Assembly: GCA_949752735.1 (NCBI GenBank)
Contig: OX457036.1
Coordinates: 82,859,505 to 82,923,504 of the forward strand
Length of the DNA stretch: 64,000 bases
Source: Lumbricus terrestris
Taxonomy: Eukaryota > Annelida > Clitellata > Crassiclitellata > Lumbricidae
Reading direction: 5' to 3'
Shown piece after piece: positions 41,801 through 50,800 of the stretch; position 1 is the first letter of the stretch, and every line of letters begins with the position of its first letter. A program made the translations under genes and the position numbers. The notes under the pieces were generated by a model that had not been told where the DNA came from, searched no databases, and worked only from the letters and a program-made list of their open reading frames with translations.

Positions 41801-44800
41801 TTTTTAGCTAAATGTCTATAACCACTAAATTCCCAAAGTTTTACTGTGAATATCAGAGCTGAATCAACATTTAGGTTGAAACTTCAAAGTTCAGATTTCG
41901 CATATGTTTTTTCGTTGCACAAGTTAAGAGATTGTTGTGATCATTGCTGCTTGACTTAAAATGAAAATATTATGACCAATTGCTATTCACGTTTTGGTGT
42001 ACAGACATGGTAATAACTATATAATATATAATTAAAAAACAATATAATAATAAAATATTCGAAACGTATATGAATTAAGTAGAATGTGAAACATTGCAAG
42101 TGTCTAACGAATTTCAATTTAACTATTGCTGGTTTCTTATTGGGCAGATATCCTTGCAAAGATTGCAGTGGCTACAGATCCTCCATTCAGACCTCATATC
42201 CCAACTCAAGGCAGTGAGGACTGGAATAGACTGATGGTCAACTGTTGGCAGGAGGTACCAGAGGAGAGGCCTACTTTCAAGAAAGTTACACTTGGTGTCA
42301 GAAAGATGAGCAAAGGAAAGTAAGTTAATTGTAAATTACAGTTGTTGCTGCTGCTGCTTCTACTTTGTTGTGTGCATTCGTATACACTAGGGTTAAAAGA
42401 TGGTAGTGTCATCCTTGTGGGGCTTGTCTCTTTTTTCATTAACCAGCTTAAATAAATGATGTTTAAATGCCATGGTTCAGTTACTCACAAGAGGGATTCT
42501 TAGCGTTTTGCATGCGTGCGGTGCAGAATTACAGATTACAGTCATCTTTCAAGTTACATACGTGTTGAGCTGCATTGGTTGCCCACCTAAAAAGAAATCA
42601 TGCTTAAGATCAGCTTGCTGTGTGTCATCTTATCTTAGGGAAGCATTATCTTAATATGATTTTGGCAACAGATCTCTTTATTCCGCAGCACAAGGCTTAC
42701 TAGTTGTTTGGCTCTTCACATGTCCCAATGCAACATGGTTGGTACATCACTCTTGAACAGGACGCAATGCAAACCATGATGTATGCTTGTTGCCCTTTCC
42801 GGTTGTCTATTTTGTTTTAGTGAATGCGCATTTGATTGCATGTGATCGTTTGCTGTGAGATCGGGAGCACCTCTGGTGGTTTTTCTTAAGTGGTGATAAA
42901 TAGATGTGCAATTATGATTATGATAACGATCATAATTAGCTGTTTGAGCCAAGGTGAGTGTAATTCCTAAGAGGAGAAAATTGTCAGGCTAATGTTGGTT
43001 GCATCTCAAATGTCTGCTTCCGATCAGGTTCTGGTATAGAGAAGGTGTTATATTGTTATTTGTAATACTATTGTTAAATTGCTTTGTTATAATCACCATT
43101 GTCTTCATCTGTATAGCCTATTCTGGTTAATTGTGGTAAATAGGACTATTAACATAATTGACAATATGCTGGAGAAGCTGGAGAAGCACACACAGCATCT
43201 GGAAGAACTGGTGGCGGAACGGACAAATGAGCTGAACGCAGAGAAGAAGAAAGTCGAATCACTTCTGTACAACATCTTGCCTAAGTAAGTCCACGTCACA
43301 CCATTTCAATCATGGCTTGCTTCATTTCACTCTTTTATTGCTGCTTAGCTCTACCTTCTAGACTTGTTTGCTGGTGATACATGGAAAGACTCGTATTGTA
43401 GAAGTGTATTTTTGTGAGATCATTTACGTGTTAGTAATGCAAGTCTTCTTTTTTCAAATGATTTTGTCAGACGTGTGACATTAAAAACAGGCATTCATCG
43501 TGTTATTCCAAATTGCTTCTGGTTGTGTTAGTGGTTCAACTATTGCTATTTTGTAATTGAGTTCTGTTAGGTGAGATTCTCTGCCTCTTCTGTTCATTTG
43601 AATTGGAACCAGCAAGTGGTTCGACATCAAATGATTGCTGTTTTTGCAGACAGATATGTTGTACAGCATTTATTGTGTAATGAAATTATGACGTAGAACT
43701 GTAAAAAAATTCTAAAATACTACTTCAAAGCTGAATGAAGAGCAGCTCATTCACATTAGTTAAATCAAACTAAAATAAAAAAACGATAGCAGTATAAAAA
43801 TAACTTAGACTAAGCTAATTATAACAAAAGCATGAAACAAAAGCCTAAATGAAAACACAATGAAAATCTGTCATCCTAGGATATACAATGTCTCTGCTGG
43901 TTACCACATAAGGGGCGAAACTTGGGGAATCCCTCCTTTTTATGAGCGACGCTATTCAAAGTTGTTCGGTAATTTTCTGATCTTTTTATTTTTATTAGAC
44001 GTCGAAACTAAAGTTAGGTGGTGGATCAGTCACTGGACCTAAGACTAGCAAAGTCTGGGATTATTTCAAGCGTCGATTATAAACTCATTGTAGCAATGTA
44101 GCATGTCTATTGTTGTGAGTGTATAATTAGATATTTTATCTGCTCGTCCATCAGAAGCTTTTTTTGAAAGAATATATTCTGAGGTGTCTTGACTGCAGCA
44201 AAGCACAACAGAACCTTGCAATCATGTGAAAGCAGAGCCTTCATAAAACTCAACAAGAAACTCTTACCACTTTAATCAGTACTTACAAGGACGTATAATT
44301 ATTATTACGTATGAAGGATGGCATGTTTCCATACTATAAGAATAATGATTGCAGTAGTTTTATGTACATTGTTGATGGCTAAGTACGTATCAGTGAACAA
44401 ATAACTTCGAGTCTAATCTTGACTAAAACTGAAAAGCTAAGATCGGTCAGTTTCTATTGACTAAAACTGAAAATAAAACTTGACGAAATAACTAAAACTA
44501 ATGATAACTAAACACATAGCATTTGAAGCTAATTAATAATAACTAAACCTAAAACTCAAGGTAAAATTAAACCAACACTAGTGAGGTAGAAGGCACAGGC
44601 TGCTTACCTAATCTAATCTAACCAATCTGCAGCACCATTTTAGCTGTGGCTGGCCTGGGAGCGCCTCTGAGTAGGGTTCTTGAAGGGACACTGTATAAGT
44701 TTTCGGAATGAATGAATGAATGATAATACTTAAAGGCAGAATGCATCCTTCAGTTGTTGCTTCAAAGCAAAACTGCATTTAAAAACTAGTATCTATTGGA

Positions 44801-47800
44801 ATAGCCAGTCAAGCTTTGACTGTATGATGGATAATATGATATGTATATATCTGTAGGACAGTGGCGGAGAGCCTGTTGAGGCGCGGCTATGTGGAACCGG
44901 AGATGTTCGAGTCAGTCACCATTTACTTTTCAGATATCGTAGGCTTCATCAAGATTGGTCAGAACAGCTCTGCCTACCAGGTCTTTACACCAGTCATTCC
45001 TATGTTCCTGCAACTTTAATTAATTTTCTTGTCTTCACATGTTCATTATACTTTACAAGTTTAGCCAACTGTAGCAAATACTCTTGACCCTCCAGTGCCC
45101 CATGTACCAAGCATTACTATAACTTGAATTCTGGTGTATTGTGGTTAGGAAATATTATTCAGGTTTAGTAGATGTAACATGAATACAGTGTTTATTCAAT
45201 GTAAAAATGTTTAATGTACAATTGCTTGTAACAATTATTACATTAGTTTTTTAAAACATTTTGATGATGTTCAAAGTCATCTGCCAAATATTGTGGACAT
45301 ATTAAATTGTGCATTTTTAAAAAGAAGATCGTTTTCAGTGATTTTCACTTTTAATGGGCACAATTATTCTCCAAGTGTATTTCAAGGGTTACTTCGAGCT
45401 GAGAAGATGGTGTATTTAACTGATAATCACTATTTCTCATAAATATAAATTTTAAGATCAGTGTCTACAGAATTACCGATACTTTGCATATTTACTTATA
45501 TGATGATTTGTTTTTAAATAGGATATATATCCAAAAATGTGAAAATTTTTAAGACTCAGTGCAGGCAGCGTATATTATATGGATTTTGGAACATTTAATT
45601 CTAGGGGAAAGTATTTTTATTTGTATTGTTTTCATATACTATTTTATGGAAATTTATTTTCAGGTGGTGAATTTGCTAAATAAACTATATTCCACATTTG
45701 ATGAAATTACAGACAAGTATGATGTTTACAAGGTAATTTTTTGTTCTTTCTTGTATTGTTGGTACCTGACATTGGTAGATTGGCAATATTAGATGTAATG
45801 CTATTGATGTTTGTTTGAAGATGCTTCTGGCCTAAGCAACAGAAGTTGCACTTGCAAAACTAAGGACAAGGCTATTGAATATTGTAGCAATAATATCCAA
45901 TGATAATAATAATACTAATAGTAATAATAATAATATATTAACAATAATAATTATGGCCATTAAAATGTGTGTAGCAATAATTTGCGATACTAAATTGGCA
46001 TATTAATAATAATATCCTATAACAATAAAATTAAATTAAAAACAGAAGGCGAGAAGGCTGGACTATATTTCAACTTAAAGAAGACCAAAATCATGGCCAC
46101 AGAGAATTGGACGAGCTTCAAGGTAGATGGGGAGGAGATGGAGTGGTGACAAGTTTCTGCTTCTTGGGAGCCATGATAGAAAACAATGGCGGATGTGACA
46201 GAGAGATACGACGGAGGATAACATTGGGAAAGATGGCAGTGAATGGACTAGAGAAAATACGGAAGGATAAACACATGAGCCTGATGACGAAGACAAGAAT
46301 TGTAAAGGCAATGATATTCCCAGTGGTGCTGTATGGATGCGAAACGTGGACAAAAACAAAGGCCTTAGAAAGGAAATTGATGCTTGTGAAATGTGGATAT
46401 GGATGAAGGTATTGAGAACTCGATGAATCGAGAAAAGAACAAATGAATCCATATTACAAGAGATAGGACAAGCAAGAGGGAATATGTCATTGGGGCAGAA
46501 AGCGGCAAGGCAGAAGATGGTGTTCTTCGGACATGATGCGAACAAATGGCTTGGAAAAGGAGATGATGCTGGCCTGTGGAGAGGGAGGAATGAGGAGAGG
46601 ACGCCCAAGAAGGAGGTGGATGGAAGAAATACACGACAGAACGAAGATGAACTTGGAGGAACTTAGAGACGCGACGGAAGGTCGTAATACCTGGAGAAGG
46701 TTGATCATGGCGGTCGCTAAGGTTCAAAGAACCGACGGCACAAGTTGACAAGGTGATAATAATAATGACACTAATGATGATCATTGGAAACTTGTATATA
46801 TGTTGGTAACTTTATAAGTACTATGATTACTACATTGTAAGTTATACTATTAAATTTTATTTCTTTTTATCAGTTTCCTGAAAAACAGTTGTATAGGAAA
46901 TTTTCATAAATAAATTTCTACCTTATGGGGTATAGAACTACTCTTTGTTATAGAACGAGCTACAAGTACTTTTACAGTCATTCAGTGTCTACAGAATTAT
47001 CAATACTTCGCATATTTACTTATGTGATGATTTGGGTTTTTCTTCTTCTTACAATAATGATCACGTAGTACTTGTCTATTCCTTTATGTATGTGACCATG
47101 TCATGTCATGTCATGTCGCCATCGTCGCATCGCGACGGTTGGCTACATGAATGGATCTTTAATGCCCAGAGTCTTCTGTCCCTTGCCGCTCTCATTAAGT
47201 CAGAGCCTACAAGTCCTGTCCAGTTCAGAACGTTGTCGATCCAAGATATCCTCGGCCTTCCTCGTCCTCGGTTCCCCTCCACAAAACCCGTCATGATGCT
47301 GCTTTCGATGCTATCGTTTTGCTGTCTCATGCTATGACCAAAATATCGAAGTTTTCGAATTTTGGTGTGGGCCAATAGTCCTCTTCTGGCTCCCGCTGAC
47401 ATATACACTTGTTCGTTGGTCATCATTTTTGTCCATGGAATTCTCATCAGCTTTCTGATACACTTGTTCTCAAATGCTTGAATTCGCTTTTCTTCATCCT
47501 TCTTCAGAGTCCATGCTTCGCATCCATACGTCGCTACTGGCCACACCAAAGCCTTCATCAACCGCAATTTGGTGTCGATGCTGATTGATTTGTCCTTCCA
47601 AATCTTCGTCAATTTGGTCATGACAGTCATCCCCATGGCTAGTCTCGATTTAACTTCATTCACACAATTCCCATCTTTTGCTATCCTGCTCCCTAAATAT
47701 ACAAAGGAGTTCACTTGTTCTAGTTTTTCCGTGCCCACCACCGTTTCGAGCACCTCCTCAGTATTCGTCATAACTTTCGTCTTTGTTACGTTGATCGACA

Positions 47801-50800
47801 TGCCATATTCTTCTGCAGCACTTGCGACTTGTTTCACTAGCTCTTGCAGTTCTTCTGGTGTTGTGGCCAGTAGGACGATATCGTCTGCATATCTCAGATT
47901 GTTGATGGTTCTTCCGCCAATCCTGAATCCACCGGCGAAACCTGCTAGTGCCTTTCGCATAATTTGTTCCGCTAAAATGTTAAACAGACATGGGGAGAGG
48001 TTGCAGCCCTGTCGAACACCTTTTTTAACCTTGAACCATGCCGAAGTGTGGTCGTCTGTTCTGACATTTGCCCGTTGTTGTCTGTACAAATTTCTTAGCA
48101 GCTGGACTAGATGAGGTGGAAAGCCCATTTCGAGCATGGTCAGCCATAGCTGATCGTGTCGGACCCTGTCAAAGGCCTTAGTAAAGTCAATGAAACAAAA
48201 GTAGAGTGGTTGATTTCTTTCTCTTGCTTTCTCTATTATGATCCTGAGGTTCACAATCTGGTCTCTTGTACCTCTTCTTGGTCTAAAGCCCGCTTGTTCC
48301 TGGGCAATCTCCATTTCGAGCTTGTTTTGCATGCGGTCTAGCATAACGCGCAGCAAAATTTTGCTTGCGTGCGAGACCAGTGCGATGGTTCTGTAATTGT
48401 CACACTGGAGCGGGTCACCCTTCTTGGGAAGTGGGATGAATGTTGATTGAGTCCATTCTTCCGGCCATACTCCGGTCTTCCACACCTCCGTACATATCTC
48501 ATGTAGTTTGGTCACTGTCATCTCTCCTCCAAACCTCAGTAATTCAGCTGCCACGTCATCCGGACCTGTATGTGACCCTAGCCTATAAATACCACAATTG
48601 ATAAATTTGCAAATCAGCCGTTCTTCCTTCTATCTTAGTTTCTTACACTCCAATTTCTGTCTTTGTTGACTAAAACAGCCATACTCTCTACCAACGTGAT
48701 ACTAAATTCGTGTATTGTGGTTGAACAGTGTTTAATATAATCCCCCTGCTTTCTGGGGGTGAACTTGTCCCCCCACACAGACTTCTAGATCAGACACTTG
48801 TGGTTGCCCAGGTTTAGCAGGGTAACCCTTTCTCAAGGGATCTCCTTGCTTGATCGCGAGTTGATACAGCTTCTTATTCTCATTGCACACTGGTATTTAT
48901 TTTTTTGTCAGTTTGCTGATTTTTGTGTTGATCTCTCTGAATAATCAAATTTGAATGAATAAGAATGAAAAGCACCAGTGAATAATATATTTAAAAAGAT
49001 GAGTGCATCATCATCATGTACTAGTTATGGATGTATATGTGAACTGCTTGTGTCAGTGTGAGACGATTGGTGATGTGTACATGGTGGCAAGTGGATTGCC
49101 GGTGAGGAACGGTGACCGTCACGCACCAGAAATAACGACGATGGCTTTGCATCTGCTTAGCACCATCTCGTCATTCAAGATTCCACACATGAAGAAAAAG
49201 ATGCTTCAGCTGAGAATTGGACTTCATACAGGTAGGCCACTCCTTGAAAACACTACAGTGGTTGATACACTGGGTTTGCATGCATGCATCTCTATTGCAA
49301 CATTAAGCAACCCCTGACAATTGACAAATCTGGCCCTTTTCATTGAAGGATTTCTCGTCGATTGCATTAGTCCAACAACAGAATGCCTTTAGCCTTACCA
49401 TTAGTATTATTAATTATTATTGCTTTTATTACGGTTAAAATGCAATTTTACACATTTGCAGAGACGTTCAGAGAGTTGCCCTGGATGGTTACCCCAATGT
49501 CTGGTTGAACCCTAAATTTTATGTTGGCAACTCGGCATTATTGTATGTATGTGTATATAGGAGCACTTGTTATAGCGCTGCTTAAAGATTTCTACTCAGA
49601 GGCGCTCCTGACTACGGCGCAGACACTGAATCAGAGTTTCTCGCCGAAGCGCATGAGCAATTGCGAGTGAAGGACTTGCTCAGGGTCCGTACACGACGGC
49701 TCGAGGTGGATTCGAACCCGCAACCTTCCAGCTCCATGGCACCGAACATACCCATACACCACTGCGCCCCAATATTCATATTTACTGCCTATTTTGTTTT
49801 GAATAGAGCCTATGATTAGCTACAACATTTCAATGCTAGTGACACTAATGACTTGCTTAACTTAAAAAGAAAACTAAATTTTGCAATGTTCCTGCACAAC
49901 AGCAGCAGTGCCGAACTGCCGATTCAGGATTATTTTCCCCAACTTGAATGATTTGACTGCTTCAAGGAACCATTTCATTTGTAAGAATTGTTGGCCTAGT
50001 TTGCTGTCTCACTGTCTCAGTTTGATTACTGGCCTAGCTAGAGCAGACTTAATGCATATGAAGCTGACCAGATTTACTATCATATTCCGATTTAAATTAA
50101 TCAAAGGCTGCTTCCATGTAGTTCTGGTGATTGTCATTGTGACTGTTACAGGGTCAGTGGTTGCTGGTGTAGTGGGACTGAAGATGCCACATTACTGCTT
50201 GTTTGGTGACACTGTCAACACTGCATCCAGAATGCAGTCTGGTGGACTAGGTGAGGAGATGTTTCCAACTACGATTCATGGCAGCATTCTCAACAGATAC
50301 TAGTTTGAATTACTGTTGCTCTACATCACTCGTGTGTATTGAAACTGTGGCAACTGATCCATCTTACCGTTTAATATCTAACTAGCGTGTTTCTGGTCTG
50401 TTTGTTGATGCTGTATGAGTTTGAACACCTAAGTTCATATAGGCTAGGACCCAGAGGCAATCCATGTCTTTAATGATTTATTTATAATCTAATTGATGAA
50501 TATCTGCATTTTGCAATGCCATCCAGAAATGTGAAGAGGATAATTTTGTAGCAGTTGATGACTGGTGCTGGGGGACAAGACAGCTATTGCTCTCTTTACC
50601 ATTTAAACAAACTGGATGATATGGTGAGTTTGAGGATGTGCTTTTCCAGCTGTGAAGAAACCGTTTAAAGAACTGCGATAAAGAAATTGTGTCAGACGAG
50701 TGTTAAATGCAATTAGTTTCTTTTGATGTTTTGTGCAGCGCTGCGAATCCACACGAGTAGCGTAACAGCAGATTTACTCAAATCCACTCGAATGTTTGAA

